Positions 1 to 7,755 of a stretch of DNA of 64,000 nt are shown piece by piece; within the stretch, counting starts at the first letter, position 1, and the number at the start of each line of letters is the position of its first letter. The notes beneath the pieces were generated by a model. The model worked only from the letters and a program-made list of their open reading frames with translations. It did no database searches and had not been told where the DNA came from. The translations under genes and the position numbers were made by a program. Source of the DNA: Chloroflexota bacterium (GTDB taxonomy: Bacteria; Chloroflexota; Anaerolineae; Aggregatilineales; Phototrophicaceae). Location: positions 17,301-81,300 of the forward strand of contig QUBZ01000005.1 of assembly GCA_014338005.1 (NCBI GenBank), in the 5' to 3' direction.

Positions 1-364
1 GGTGAATCACCCGGATGCCGGTCGCGGCGTCGAACGTGCCGGGGCGAAAGGGCAGGCGGTAAGCATCGGCGGCCACGTACAGGTAGCGGTCGGAGCCGCC
101 CAGGTGCTGGCGGGCGTAACGCAGCTGCGACAGCGAATAATCGAGCAGGACGACCTGTTCGTAAGCGTGGTATTCGTTGGTCAGGCGGCCAAAGCCCGCG
201 CCGATCTCCAGCAGACGCCGCCCGCCGCCAGGCAGCAGACGGCGCAGCGCCACCCGTTCGACGCGATCTTCATAATCCCGGCCTTTGGCTTCCCAGAACT
301 CCGTCCGGTAATTCGATCCTTCATAGTCGCAGATGCGAGGCCGGGATTCGCGTGGCTTGGGCAT
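1..364 (-). CDS. class I SAM-dependent methyltransferase, N-terminal part (runs off the window)
   Basis: Only the first ~121 residues are in the window; the gene continues to the left of base 1. It starts MPKPRESRPRICDYEGSN and carries the glycine-rich SAM-binding motif I (LLEIGAGFGRL, about residues 52-62), followed by an acidic strand end (VLLDYS) and a post-motif (AADAYRLPF) typical of the Methyltransf_11/25 fold. A GAGAGGA ribosome binding site sits just before the ATG and a TATAAT box about 38 bases upstream. The substrate cannot be told from this fragment. The fold call is firm, the function open. Confidence 0.8.
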   Translation of the reverse strand, partial: MPKPRESRPRICDYEGSNYRTEFWEAKGRDYEDRVERVALRRLLPGGGRRLLEIGAGFGRLTNEYHAYEQVVLLDYSLSQLRYARQHLGGSDRYLYVAADAYRLPFRPGTFDAATGIRVIH

Positions 365-401
365 AAATCCTCTCAGGTGATCGTATTGAACCGTAATTGC
401 G

Positions 402-407
402 ATTATA
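402..407 (-). promoter_or_regulatory. -10 box upstream of the partial methyltransferase
   Basis: A perfect TATAAT on the minus strand lies about 38 bases before the methyltransferase ATG. No good -35 is seen, because the expected place is taken by the upstream gene's terminator. Weak evidence alone, but the position fits. Confidence 0.4.
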
Positions 408-418
408 AAACAAAGTTT

Positions 419-449
419 AAAAAAGGGGGACACACAACCGGCGTCCCCC
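419..449 (-). terminator. Rho-independent terminator after the repeat-rich membrane protein
   Basis: On the minus strand GGGGGAC (bases 449-443) pairs with GTCCCCC (431-425) across an 11-base loop, and six T residues follow at once. It lies 28 bases past the stop of the gene at 477-1520 and before the partial methyltransferase, so the two are separate transcripts. Confidence 0.85.
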
Positions 450-476
450 TTCGCAGATGCTGCGGCTTGCGGGCGG

Positions 477-1520
477 CTAACCGCCCGGTGTGGGCATAAT
501 GCCCAGGTCGCCGCCAGGTGGCGTGGGTGTTGGGGAAGCTGGCGTTTCGCCGGGTTGGAGCGGCGGCGTCTGTTCCGGCACGGCCTGAACCGAACCCGGC
601 GCGACGGACTGCACCTCGATGATGACCGGCAGGCCGGTGAAATTCGTGTTTGGGATGCCCTGCGCGTTCAGATTTTCCGCCGCCTGGATGTTAATTTCCT
701 GCGGCGAGCTGCCGTTTTCGTACAGTTCCGGGCGCATTTGCATATCCAGCGCCGGGATGCCGCCCACCGGCACGATGCCAGTTTGCGCCGGCAGGTTGGC
801 CGGCGGGAAGGGTTCGCCGCCCAGGGTATAGTTGAGGCCGGCGGTGCGCGAATAACCCGGCCAGGGGTTGGCCGTATAAACCGTGTCGGCCAGCAGGTCC
901 GGCGGCGAGCCGCTTAAAAGCTGGCCGGCAAACGGCCCGACTTCGCTCCAACTGCCGGGCAGGTTGCCCAGGATGCGCACGACCGGTTCCAGCACCAGCC
1001 GGAGGTTGTCAACCGGGTCGTGGAGCTGCGTCTGGCTTAAGGGGATGATCGCGCGCACGTCCAGTTCGACCGGCACATCCAGGTTAACCGGCACTTGCAG
1101 GTTGACCGGCACGTCCAGGTTGAGCGAAACCGGCAGTTGAAGCCCCTGCGGCAGCGATAAAAACACCTGGGCGTTGTTCAGTTCGCCCACGCCCGGCAGC
1201 GTGATATTGGCCGTCACGGCCACCGGAACGGGGGCGGTCAGCACGACGTTGGTCATGGTGTTAAGCGGGATGCTGGTATTGAGCGGGATGCTGGTATTGA
1301 GCGGGATGCTGGTGCGAACCGGAATCGTCCAGTCAATGGTCGCGTTGTTCAGCCCGACGAAGCTGCTGTGCAGCCCTTCCAGCAGCGGCCCGGCGATATT
1401 CTTTTTGATGTCGAAAATCGTCAACAGCAGGAACACCACCACCAGAACCAGCACGACATTAACGATAAACGAAAAAATCACCATAAAGCGCCAGAAAAAC
1501 TTGCCGATTCTCCTGAGCAT
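477..1520 (-). CDS. membrane-anchored protein with short tandem repeats, function unknown
   Basis: 347 residues. One N-terminal membrane segment (about residues 10-35, preceded by Arg/Lys) would anchor a long outer part, N-in/C-out. The outer part begins with three near-perfect copies of a six-residue unit (SIPLNT, about residues 70-88) and later has a looser VPVNL/VPVEL series (about residues 133-157). These alternating Val/Pro/Asn strings suggest an extended beta or stalk structure. The C-terminus is Pro/Gly/Thr-rich. The start is backed by TAAGGAGCAGG just upstream and a promoter at 1563-1592; a terminator follows. I do not recognise the family. Genes of this kind are often called hypothetical exported proteins. 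Confidence 0.75.
   Translation of the reverse strand: MLRRIGKFFWRFMVIFSFIVNVVLVLVVVFLLLTIFDIKKNIAGPLLEGLHSSFVGLNNATIDWTIPVRTSIPLNTSIPLNTSIPLNTMTNVVLTAPVPVAVTANITLPGVGELNNAQVFLSLPQGLQLPVSLNLDVPVNLQVPVNLDVPVELDVRAIIPLSQTQLHDPVDNLRLVLEPVVRILGNLPGSWSEVGPFAGQLLSGSPPDLLADTVYTANPWPGYSRTAGLNYTLGGEPFPPANLPAQTGIVPVGGIPALDMQMRPELYENGSSPQEINIQAAENLNAQGIPNTNFTGLPVIIEVQSVAPGSVQAVPEQTPPLQPGETPASPTPTPPGGDLGIMPTPGG
1263..1316 (-). repeat. three tandem 18-base units inside a coding region
   Basis: Three consecutive 18-base units, all but identical, encode the repeated SIPLNT motif of the membrane protein. The first two units differ by one base; the third diverges at its last bases. Such repeats can change number by slippage, which would lengthen or shorten the stalk. 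Confidence 0.85.
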
Positions 1521-1562
1521 AAAACCTGCTCCTTAGTGTGGTTTCCGTCGTTGCGTAGCTAC

Positions 1563-1592
1563 ACTATACCTTACGCCGGAACATCAGAGCAA
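1563..1592 (-). promoter_or_regulatory. promoter of the repeat-rich membrane protein
   Basis: On the minus strand TTGCTC (-35) and TATAGT (-10) are separated by 18 bases, and the start codon follows about 43 bases after the -10 box. Confidence 0.5.
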
Positions 1593-1630
1593 ATAGATTT
1601 CTAACGGACGCCGTTCAGGGGGCGAAAAAT

Positions 1631-1663
1631 AAAAAACCGGGGCGAACAAATAGCCCGCCCCGG
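1631..1663 (-). terminator. Rho-independent terminator of metK
   Basis: CCGGGGCG (1637-1644) and CGCCCCGG (1656-1663) form a perfect 8-bp stem; on the minus strand a run of six T follows. It lies 17 bases past the metK stop. Confidence 0.88.
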
Positions 1664-1679
1664 CGAACAAACGGCAGGA

Positions 1680-2921
1680 TTACAGCCCGGCCTCGCGGCG
1701 CAGCAGGTCGGCCTTGTCGGTTTTTTCCCAGGGTACGTCCAGGTCATCGCGGCCAAAATGCCCGTAGGCCGCCACCTGCTTGAAGATCGGGCGGCGTAGG
1801 TTCATGTCGCGGATGATGGCCGCCGGGCGCATGTCGAAGTGTTTGCGAATCAGCCCTTCGATGACTTCATCCGGCACCACGCCCGTGCCGAAGGTTTCGA
1901 CGGCGATGGACGTGGGCTGCGCGACGCCGATGGCATACGACACTTGCAGCTCGAAGCGGCTCGCCAGCCCGGCGGCCACCACATTTTTAGCGATGTAACG
2001 CGCCATATACGCGGCGCTGCGGTCAACCTTCGTCGGGTCTTTGCCGGAAAACGCGCCGCCGCCGTGCCGCGCCACGCCGCCGTAGGTGTCCACGATGATC
2101 TTACGTCCGGTCAGTCCCGAATCGCCCAGCGGCCCGCCGGTGACAAAACGCCCGGTGGGGTTGACATAAATGCGCGTATCGGCGTCCAGCATGTCCTCCG
2201 GGACGATGGGTTTGATGATGTGTTCGATCACCGCCGCGCGGATTTCTTCCTGGCTGATTTCCGGCGCGTGCTGCGTGGAGATGACGATGGCATCCACCCG
2301 CTTGGGGCGGCCATAGGCATATTCGACCGTCACCTGGCTTTTGGCGTCCGGTCGCAGCCAGGGCAGTTCGTGGCTTTTGCGCGCTTCGGCCAGGCGGCGC
2401 GTCAGCTTGTGCGCCAGGGAAATCGTCAGCGGCATGAGTTCCGGTGTTTCGTCGCAGGCGAAGCCGATCATCATACCCTGGTCGCCCGCGCCGATGGCCT
2501 CAATTTCGGCATCGGTCATTTTACCCTCGCGGGCTTCCAGCGCCTTGTCCACGCCCTGGGCAATGTCCGGGGACTGCTCTTTGATCGAAACAATCACGCC
2601 GCAGGTATCGGCGTCGAAGCCGAATTTGCCGCGCGTGTAACCGATGTCGCGCACCGTCTCGCGCACCAGGCGTTCGATGTCTACATAGGCGCTGGTGGTG
2701 ATTTCGCCGAACACAAAAACGATGCCGGTCGTCGTGGACGATTCGCAGGCGACGCGCGCGTTCGGGTCCTGTTCCAGGATGGCGTCCAGAACCGCATCGG
2801 AAATCTGGTCGCACATTTTGTCGGGATGCCCTTCCGAAACCGACTCCGACGTGAAGACGTAGTGCGGCGAGGTCATGAAGGTGGTGTTGGACAACTGCTG
2901 ACGCTCCTTAAGACTGACCAT
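1680..2921 (-). CDS. metK: S-adenosylmethionine synthetase
   Basis: Makes S-adenosylmethionine from methionine and ATP in the cytoplasm. All signatures are present: [17 protein letters not shown] near the N-terminus, [12 protein letters not shown] in the middle, and [19 protein letters not shown] (the phosphate loop). The reading frame stays open to 2993, but those first 24 codons would lie in the riboswitch tail and its terminator. I place the start at the ATG at 2921, which has GGAGGAAA seven bases upstream and gives 413 residues, close to the family's usual ~390-400. Expression should fall when SAM binds the upstream riboswitch. It is a single-gene transcript with its own terminator. Confidence 0.96.
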   Translation of the reverse strand: MVSLKERQQLSNTTFMTSPHYVFTSESVSEGHPDKMCDQISDAVLDAILEQDPNARVACESSTTTGIVFVFGEITTSAYVDIERLVRETVRDIGYTRGKFGFDADTCGVIVSIKEQSPDIAQGVDKALEAREGKMTDAEIEAIGAGDQGMMIGFACDETPELMPLTISLAHKLTRRLAEARKSHELPWLRPDAKSQVTVEYAYGRPKRVDAIVISTQHAPEISQEEIRAAVIEHIIKPIVPEDMLDADTRIYVNPTGRFVTGGPLGDSGLTGRKIIVDTYGGVARHGGGAFSGKDPTKVDRSAAYMARYIAKNVVAAGLASRFELQVSYAIGVAQPTSIAVETFGTGVVPDEVIEGLIRKHFDMRPAAIIRDMNLRRPIFKQVAAYGHFGRDDLDVPWEKTDKADLLRREAGL

Positions 2922-2941
2922 GTGAGTTTCCTCCATAAAGT

Positions 2942-2971
2942 AAAAACGCCTCCCCTGGAACCGAGGAGGCG
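2942..2971 (-). terminator. expression-platform terminator of the SAM riboswitch
   Basis: On the minus strand CGCCTCC (2971-2965) pairs with GGAGGCG (2953-2947), followed by TTTTT. It sits between the riboswitch aptamer and the metK ribosome binding site, the usual place for the SAM-dependent off-switch. Confidence 0.85.
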
Positions 2972-2988
2972 CGTGTTCGCTGCTCAAG

Positions 2989-3090
2989 CTCATCTTCCAG
3001 AGTTACCCTCTGTCGGACTTGGCACCTTCCCAACGCTTTGGGGGTTGCCGCGGTTTCTCAGGGCCGAATCCCTCCACCGCTCGTGATGAG
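2989..3090 (-). promoter_or_regulatory. SAM-I (S-box) riboswitch aptamer upstream of metK
   Basis: Read on the minus strand, the element opens with CTCATCACGAG and closes with GAAGATGAG; CTCATC and GATGAG form the P1 stem. Between them are the S-box landmarks GGAGGGATTCGGCCC, TGAGAAACCGCGGCAACC, AAGGTGCCAAGTCC and the GAGGGTAACTCTGGAAGATGAG 3' half. A terminator and then metK follow, the classic arrangement for feedback control of SAM synthesis. The sequence match to the S-box consensus is strong. Confidence 0.95.
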
Positions 3091-3433
3091 TGCTGGGGTC
3101 GCACTTTCAGATTGTGTTTAATCGAATAACGACACCCTAAAATTAACCTAAAGTGAAGGTAATTTTACCAGTTTTGCCGGTCGAATGCAACAGCCAGGCA
3201 GGGCAATCGTATATAAACGGTAGAAGTGTTCTAAATCTGCTTTTCGACCCCCTCCGTCCCTTCGATACACCTCCCCCGTATACGGGGGAGGATGAATGCT
3301 CGCGTGACTCGCGCCCTCCCCGTATATGGGGAGGGCCGGGGAGGGGTCTGAAAGGGACATGAGCCGGTTAAGATTTGATATGCAATCGCCCTGGTCAGAT
3401 GGCGCTCCGCCCATGTCGCCAATCTGAAGTGCC
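3091..3433. other. intergenic gap between the riboswitch and folE, with a palindromic element
   Basis: No gene is supported here. Short open frames on both strands encode strings such as PPYTGE, but these arise from the GC-rich palindromes at 3270-3335 and have no ribosome binding site. The left part must hold the metK promoter, though no clear pair of boxes was found. No classical terminator for folE was found. Confidence 0.6.
3270..3335. repeat. paired palindromes (CTCCCCCGTATACGGGGGAG type)
   Basis: A perfect 22-base palindrome (3270-3291) centred on GTATAC is followed by a second hairpin (3314-3335; CCCTCCCC / GGGGAGGG around GTATAT). Flanking GACCCCCTCC and GGGGAGGGGTC are loosely inverted, so the whole may be one mobile palindromic element of about 110 bases. 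A related hairpin lies at 63876-63900. It encodes no protein. Confidence 0.7.
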
Positions 3434-4132
3434 TTAAAAATTGCCGCCGGCGGCCCGGCTGCGCCCCAGGTGCGCCAGGAACTCGTCACGGGTGGTGCGG
3501 TTGGTGCGGAAATCGCCGAGCATGGCGCTGGTGGTCATGCTGGAGTCGTGTTTGTGGACGCCGCGAATCATCGAACACATATGTTTACCCTCCAGGACGA
3601 CGGCCACGCCCTGCGCGTCCAGCACTTCGTTAATAAAGTCTGCGATCTGGCGCGTCATGCGTTCCTGCACCTGCAAGCGCCGGGCGAACATATCCACGAT
3701 GCGCGGAATCTTCGACAGGCCGATCACCTTGCCGCGCGGGATGTACGCGACGTGAGCATGGCCGATGAAAGGCAGCATGTGGTGTTCGCACAGGCTGGAA
3801 AACTCGATGTCGCGCACAATCACCATGTCGTCGTATTCCACGTCGAAGATGGCGTTGTTGATAAGTTTCGAGGGGTCTACCCGGTAGCCGCCCAGCAGTT
3901 CTTCGTACATTTTGGCGACGCGCCGGGGCGTGTTCAGCAGCCCTTCGCGGTTCGGGTCTTCACCGACGGCGGTTAAAATATCAACGGTCGCCGCCTCGAT
4001 CCGGGCGTGATCCACCGGGGGCAGACCGAGGTCGAAAATCCGCAGGAAGTCCTCTGACTGAAACTTATCTTCCATTTCCGCCAGGAGGTTTCCGTTCGTG
4101 AACAGCTCCTTATGATTACCGTTTGTATACAT
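3434..4132 (-). CDS. folE: GTP cyclohydrolase I
   Basis: Converts GTP to 7,8-dihydroneopterin triphosphate, the first step of folate and pterin synthesis. The Zn-binding signature [11 protein letters not shown] puts ligands at Cys115 and His118, with the third at Cys186 ([11 protein letters not shown]). The segment [13 protein letters not shown] is also typical. The frame is open to 4183, but the ATG at 4132 has AAGGTG at the right distance and gives 232 residues, close to the family's 190-225. It is divergent from folB-folK, so the pterin genes share one control region. Confidence 0.95.
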   Translation of the reverse strand: MYTNGNHKELFTNGNLLAEMEDKFQSEDFLRIFDLGLPPVDHARIEAATVDILTAVGEDPNREGLLNTPRRVAKMYEELLGGYRVDPSKLINNAIFDVEYDDMVIVRDIEFSSLCEHHMLPFIGHAHVAYIPRGKVIGLSKIPRIVDMFARRLQVQERMTRQIADFINEVLDAQGVAVVLEGKHMCSMIRGVHKHDSSMTTSAMLGDFRTNRTTRDEFLAHLGRSRAAGGNF

Positions 4133-4181
4133 TATGTTCACCTTATGACCATTCTCTGCATCATTATTGACATTGAACCGC

Positions 4182-4282
4182 ATTATACAGGAGTTTTTGT
4201 TACCAACATCATTAATTTATCAAACATTAAACCGATGATTACTATCCGCTAAAGCTGGTCTTTTGAGGCTTATGGTTATAAT
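4182..4282. promoter_or_regulatory. divergent folE / folBK promoter region
   Basis: Two perfect -10 boxes face apart in an AT-rich gap: TATAAT on the minus strand at 4187-4182 for folE, and TATAAT on the plus strand at 4277-4282 for folB. Convincing -35 boxes are not visible for either. The folB box lies 40 bases before the GTG chosen as its start and rules out starts further upstream. Confidence 0.55.
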
Positions 4283-4322
4283 CCTTTCTAAACCGGCCAG
4301 GAACGATAGAAAGCTAACGACG

Positions 4323-4685
4323 GTGGATATAATCGAGATTGACAACCTGCGGCTGCGCTGCGTGATCGGCTTCAGCCCGCACGAACGGAAAGATAAACAG
4401 GATGTGGTCATCGGCCTGCGTATCCGCGCCGACATGCGCCGCGCCGGGCAAACCGACAATCCGGACGACGCCTTCAACTACCGCACGGTGACGAAGGTGA
4501 TAATTGGACACGTTGAGAATTCCAGTTATTACCTGGTGGAGGCGCTGGCGACGGCGATTGCGCGCATCTGCGTGGTGGAACATAACGCCGAGTGGGTGCA
4601 GGTGCGCGTGCATAAACCCGGCGCGCTGCGGTTTGCCGACAGCGTGGGGGTAGTCATCGAAAGGACGCGCGATGACTTCGCCTGA
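4323..4685 (+). CDS. folB: dihydroneopterin aldolase
   Basis: Cleaves 7,8-dihydroneopterin to 6-hydroxymethyl-7,8-dihydropterin and glycolaldehyde. The family pattern is clear: DIIEIDNLRLRCVIGFSPHER at the N-terminus with the substrate Glu, NYRTV in the middle, LVEALATAIAR, and VRVHKPGAL near the C-terminus. The start is placed at GTG 4323, which gives 120 residues, the standard FolB length. The frame is open further upstream, but that part overlaps the -10 box. The ribosome binding site is weak. It overlaps folK by 14 bases, so the two are translated together. Confidence 0.9.
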   Translation: MDIIEIDNLRLRCVIGFSPHERKDKQDVVIGLRIRADMRRAGQTDNPDDAFNYRTVTKVIIGHVENSSYYLVEALATAIARICVVEHNAEWVQVRVHKPGALRFADSVGVVIERTRDDFA

Positions 4686-5175
4686 TGTGTATGTTTCGCT
4701 CGGCTCGAACATCGCGCCGGAACGCAGCCTGGCCGAGGCGGTGCGGCTGCTGCGCCAGAAGTGCGACGTGCTGGCGCTGTCATCGGTTTACCGCACCGCG
4801 CCCCAGGGTTATGCCGACCAGCCTGATTTTTTGAATATGGCCGTGAAGCTGCATACGGCGCTGCCGCCGGAAATATTCAAACGCGAGGTGCTGGATTGGA
4901 TTGAGCGGCGATTGGGGCGCGTGCGCGACCCGCTGAACAAAAACGCCCCGCGCACGATTGACCTGGATATTTCGCTGTGGGGCAGCGCCGTTTTTACTTA
5001 CGGTGATAAACCCTGGCGCGTGCCGGACCCGGACATCGTGCGTTTTGCCCACGTAGCCGTGCCGCTGGCGGAACTGTCGCCGGATTTTTTGCACCCGACC
5101 GAAGGGCTTACCCTGGCGGCGCTGGTCGCGCGTTTTAAGAGCGAGATTTTCGAGCGGTTTGTGTTAACGATCTGA
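4672..5175 (+). CDS. folK: 2-amino-4-hydroxy-6-hydroxymethyldihydropteridine pyrophosphokinase
   Basis: Pyrophosphorylates 6-hydroxymethyl-dihydropterin with ATP, the step after FolB. Seen: VYVSLGSNIAPE at the N-terminus, VYRTAPQGYADQPDFLNM, and the metal-binding signature APRTIDLDISLWG (about residues 94-106). 167 residues is the normal HPPK length. The start overlaps the end of folB. folP, the next pathway gene, is not nearby. Confidence 0.95.
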   Translation: MTSPDVYVSLGSNIAPERSLAEAVRLLRQKCDVLALSSVYRTAPQGYADQPDFLNMAVKLHTALPPEIFKREVLDWIERRLGRVRDPLNKNAPRTIDLDISLWGSAVFTYGDKPWRVPDPDIVRFAHVAVPLAELSPDFLHPTEGLTLAALVARFKSEIFERFVLTI

Positions 5176-5236
5176 TGTTCAGCCGCGCACAGCCGGGCAA
5201 ACGTCGGTTGAAAGCCCTTCAGGAATTGGCGGCAGG

Positions 5237-5245
5237 TGGTACAAT
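5237..5245 (+). promoter_or_regulatory. extended -10 promoter of the Wzz-like gene
   Basis: TGG followed directly by TACAAT forms an extended -10 box 60 bases before the ATG of the Wzz-like gene; no clear -35 is seen. The same TGN-TACAAT form recurs before the RNase J leader. Confidence 0.4.
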
Positions 5246-5305
5246 AACGCCCGATGCGCGTTTCTGGCGCTAACAGACTCGCCACCACCTGGGAGAGTGT
5301 TTTTG

Positions 5306-5962
5306 ATGAATCTGATTGATTATGGGCGTATCCTGCTGCGGCGCGGGTGGATTATGCTGCTGCTGGCGCTGGCTGCCGCCGCCGCCGGCTATTTCCTCAG
5401 CACGCAGCAGACCAAAATTTACCAGTCTACGCAGCGGGTTTTAATCCAGCCGGCGCGCACCGATCTGGGGCTGGCCGAGGCCATTCTGCGCGTGTTGAAT
5501 TCCTACGCCGTTTACATTGACAGCGAGACGGTAGCCCGCCGCGTGATTGATGAGCTTCAGCTGGATATGACGCCGGGCGACCTGAAAAGTAATGTGTTCA
5601 TCGCGCCGGACATGCTGCGGCTGGTGATTCAGATTGACGTGCGCCTGCCCGACTGCGACCTGGCGAACGACGTGGCGCGGGTGTGGGGCGACCAGCTGGT
5701 GCAGTGGCGCAACCAGCAGAACCAGCTTCAGCGCCGGGAAGACCGGGTGGACGCCTTGCCCGCCGACACGCCCCGCTGCGAGCTGTTCGCGCCGCGCCCG
5801 CTGGTGAATACGGCGGTGGGCGGGGTGCTGGGGCTTTTGCTGGGCGGCATCATCGTTTTTGTGCTGGAATATCTGGAAAGCAGCATCATCCGCCGCCGGG
5901 AGGACCTCGAACGTTCGCTCGACCTGCCTGTGCTGGCGGCCATCCCGGACTCGGAAGGATAG
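5306..5962 (+). CDS. Wzz-like polysaccharide co-polymerase / BY-kinase adaptor
   Basis: 218 residues with a membrane segment at each end (about 15-32 and 166-190) and an outer domain between, the build of a Wzz/CapA-type chain-length regulator. A Pro-rich stretch precedes the second segment, and the short C-terminal tail (VLAAIPDSE) resembles the adaptor tails that activate BY-kinases. The ATG at 5306 has GGGAGAG at good spacing. The BY-kinase gene begins six bases later. In this split form (adaptor plus kinase), as in many Gram-positives, the pair would set the length or export of a surface glycan. Confidence 0.8.
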   Translation: MNLIDYGRILLRRGWIMLLLALAAAAAGYFLSTQQTKIYQSTQRVLIQPARTDLGLAEAILRVLNSYAVYIDSETVARRVIDELQLDMTPGDLKSNVFIAPDMLRLVIQIDVRLPDCDLANDVARVWGDQLVQWRNQQNQLQRREDRVDALPADTPRCELFAPRPLVNTAVGGVLGLLLGGIIVFVLEYLESSIIRRREDLERSLDLPVLAAIPDSEG

Positions 5963-5967
5963 GCGAC

Positions 5968-6627
5968 ATGACGAAAACCCAACTCATCACCCTCAGCGAT
6001 CCTCGCTCGGCGGCTGCCGAAGCCTACCGCACGCTGCGTACCAACCTGATGTTCAGCAGCGTGGAGCAGCCGATTCATACGCTGCTGGTTACATCGTCGG
6101 CGGCGGACGAGGGCAAAAGCGTGCTGCTGGCGAATCTGGCGGCAGCGTTCGCGCAGGGGGGGAACAAAACCATCCTGGTAGATGCCGACCTGCGGAAGCC
6201 GTCCCAGCACGACATTTGGGGAGTGAGCAGCGAGCGCGGCCTGACGACCATGATTTTGGAAGATGCCGCGCTGTCCACGCCGCCGCTGGTGAATACCGAA
6301 GTGCCAAATCTTCAGGTGCTGCCCGCCGGGCCGCTGCCGCCCAATGCTGCCGACGTGTTGAGCAGCCAGCGTATGACGGAGATTATCGGTCTGTTGAAGG
6401 CGCGGGCGAATTACGTGCTGTTCGACAGCCCGCCGGTGCTGGCCGCGACCGATGCCGCGCTGCTCGGCTCGAAGCTGGACGGCGTGCTGCTGGTGGTGCG
6501 CGCCGGGCATACTCGCCGCGACCAGGCGGCCCGCGCCCGCCAGGCGCTGGAGCGCGTCCACGTGCGAATCGTCGGCGCGGTTTTAAGCAACGCCCCCAAA
6601 GAAAGCGCGGCGGGTTATTATGGGTGA
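5968..6627 (+). CDS. CpsD/CapB-type tyrosine-protein kinase (BY-kinase) domain
   Basis: 219 residues, cytoplasmic. It has the BY-kinase triad: Walker A with Lys50-Ser51 (ADEGKSVL), Walker A' (ILVDADLRKP, 69-78) and Walker B (VLFDSPPVL, 150-158). The N-terminal EAYRTLRTNLMFS helix is the usual oligomer contact. The normal C-terminal tyrosine cluster is almost absent: only GYYG at the very end. Either these two tyrosines serve for autophosphorylation or the protein acts mainly as an ATPase. It follows the Wzz-like gene by six bases and should act with it. Confidence 0.88.
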   Translation: MTKTQLITLSDPRSAAAEAYRTLRTNLMFSSVEQPIHTLLVTSSAADEGKSVLLANLAAAFAQGGNKTILVDADLRKPSQHDIWGVSSERGLTTMILEDAALSTPPLVNTEVPNLQVLPAGPLPPNAADVLSSQRMTEIIGLLKARANYVLFDSPPVLAATDAALLGSKLDGVLLVVRAGHTRRDQAARARQALERVHVRIVGAVLSNAPKESAAGYYG

Positions 6628-6633
6628 GGCCAG

Positions 6634-7434
6634 ATGGTCACGACGCCAAACGACATTCGCGTACACGACTGGAACGAGTTAAACGACCAGATTTTTGAAG
6701 GGTCGTGGAACGAGGCGTTACAACGCTACCGCACCCCGTTTGCGTTTCGCGGCGTATCGAGCGTGCAGCACGATCTGAAAACCAGTCTGATGCGGTTGGG
6801 CGGTGATTACGCCATTCTGGAACAGGTGATTCTGCGGAATTTTCGTAAGTACGCCCACCGGGACGCCAGCCCCGGCGATTCGGTCTGGAACTGGATGGCG
6901 CTGGCGCAGCATCACGGCCTGCCCACGCGGCTGCTGGACTGGACATTTTCGCCTTATGTGGCGCTGCATTTTCTGACGGCCAACCTGGACGCCTACGATG
7001 AGGACGGCGCGCTGTGGTGTGTCAACATCCGGCTGCTGCGGCGGCTGCTGCCGGAAAAGCTGAAGATGATCCTGACCGAAGAATATGCTATCGGCTTCAG
7101 CGTGGATATGTTGGGCCGCGCCGCGCTTTCGCTCCAGGAATTCGACCGCCTGGCCGACGAGCCATTTGCTATCTTTTTCGACCCGCCGGCGCTTGACCAG
7201 CGGCTTGTGAACCAACTGGCGGTGTTTTCAATGATGTCCAGCCCGACGGCGGCGCTGGACGAATGGCTGGCGGATAAACCCGACCTGTACCGGCGCATCA
7301 TCATCCCGGCGGAACTGAAATGGACGGTGCGTGACCGGCTGGATGATTTGAACGTTACCGAACGGGTATTGTTTCCGGGGCTGGACGGCCTCAGCAGTTG
7401 GCTGAAGCGGTACTACAGCCCGCGCAACCGGTAG
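6634..7434 (+). CDS. FRG-domain protein
   Basis: 266 residues. The FRG family signature is clear: FRG itself at 39-41 in FAFRGVSS, then AQHHGLPTRLLDWTFSPYVAL (about 91-111). FRG proteins are widespread but poorly understood; some occur in mobile or defence regions, others as stand-alone genes. No membrane segment or signal peptide is seen. It starts six bases after the BY-kinase stop, so it is probably co-transcribed with the polysaccharide genes. The family call is firm, the role unknown. Confidence 0.85.
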   Translation: MVTTPNDIRVHDWNELNDQIFEGSWNEALQRYRTPFAFRGVSSVQHDLKTSLMRLGGDYAILEQVILRNFRKYAHRDASPGDSVWNWMALAQHHGLPTRLLDWTFSPYVALHFLTANLDAYDEDGALWCVNIRLLRRLLPEKLKMILTEEYAIGFSVDMLGRAALSLQEFDRLADEPFAIFFDPPALDQRLVNQLAVFSMMSSPTAALDEWLADKPDLYRRIIIPAELKWTVRDRLDDLNVTERVLFPGLDGLSSWLKRYYSPRNR

Positions 7435-7497
7435 CGCCGCGCCGCAATGTTAAGCGGCGCGAGGGGCGCTTCGCTGTACAATGATAGAGAAGGGCTG

Positions 7498-7689
7498 ATG
7501 GCCGCCATGCCGGACGACAACCTGCCGCCTGACCCCAACGCGCTTGCCAAATGGGAAAAACTCCCCCAGAATAAACCGTCGAAACAGGCGCTCCCGCCCC
7601 TGGCTGGCGGCGCGCGCCGGATGTGGTGGGCGCTGGCGCTGCTTGCCGGGCTGGCGTTGATCGCGCTGCTGCAAGGTCGTATCGGGTAG
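7498..7689 (+). CDS. small single-pass membrane protein
   Basis: 63 residues from the ATG at 7498, which has GAGAAGGG just upstream. The N-terminal half is polar and Pro-rich; the C-terminal half is one membrane segment (MWWALALLAGLALIALL) ending in a short basic tail. No family recognised. It sits between the FRG gene and rmlA on the same strand. It could instead be a chance frame, but the ribosome binding site and clean hydrophobic segment argue for a gene. Confidence 0.55.
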   Translation: MAAMPDDNLPPDPNALAKWEKLPQNKPSKQALPPLAGGARRMWWALALLAGLALIALLQGRIG

Positions 7690-7755
7690 GGCCGGCTTTT
7701 TAAACCCGCCCTGACCATGTGCCGGGTTGGAATAATCAAAGGGGAAAGGCCGATT

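Noticed and set aside
1263..1316. CRISPR-like tandem units
   Set aside because: Units are 18 bases, contiguous, in frame and coding; there are no spacers and no cas genes.
3148..3489. Small open frames rich in PYTGE/PSPA between metK and folE
   Set aside because: They are translations of the palindromic repeats and lack ribosome binding sites.
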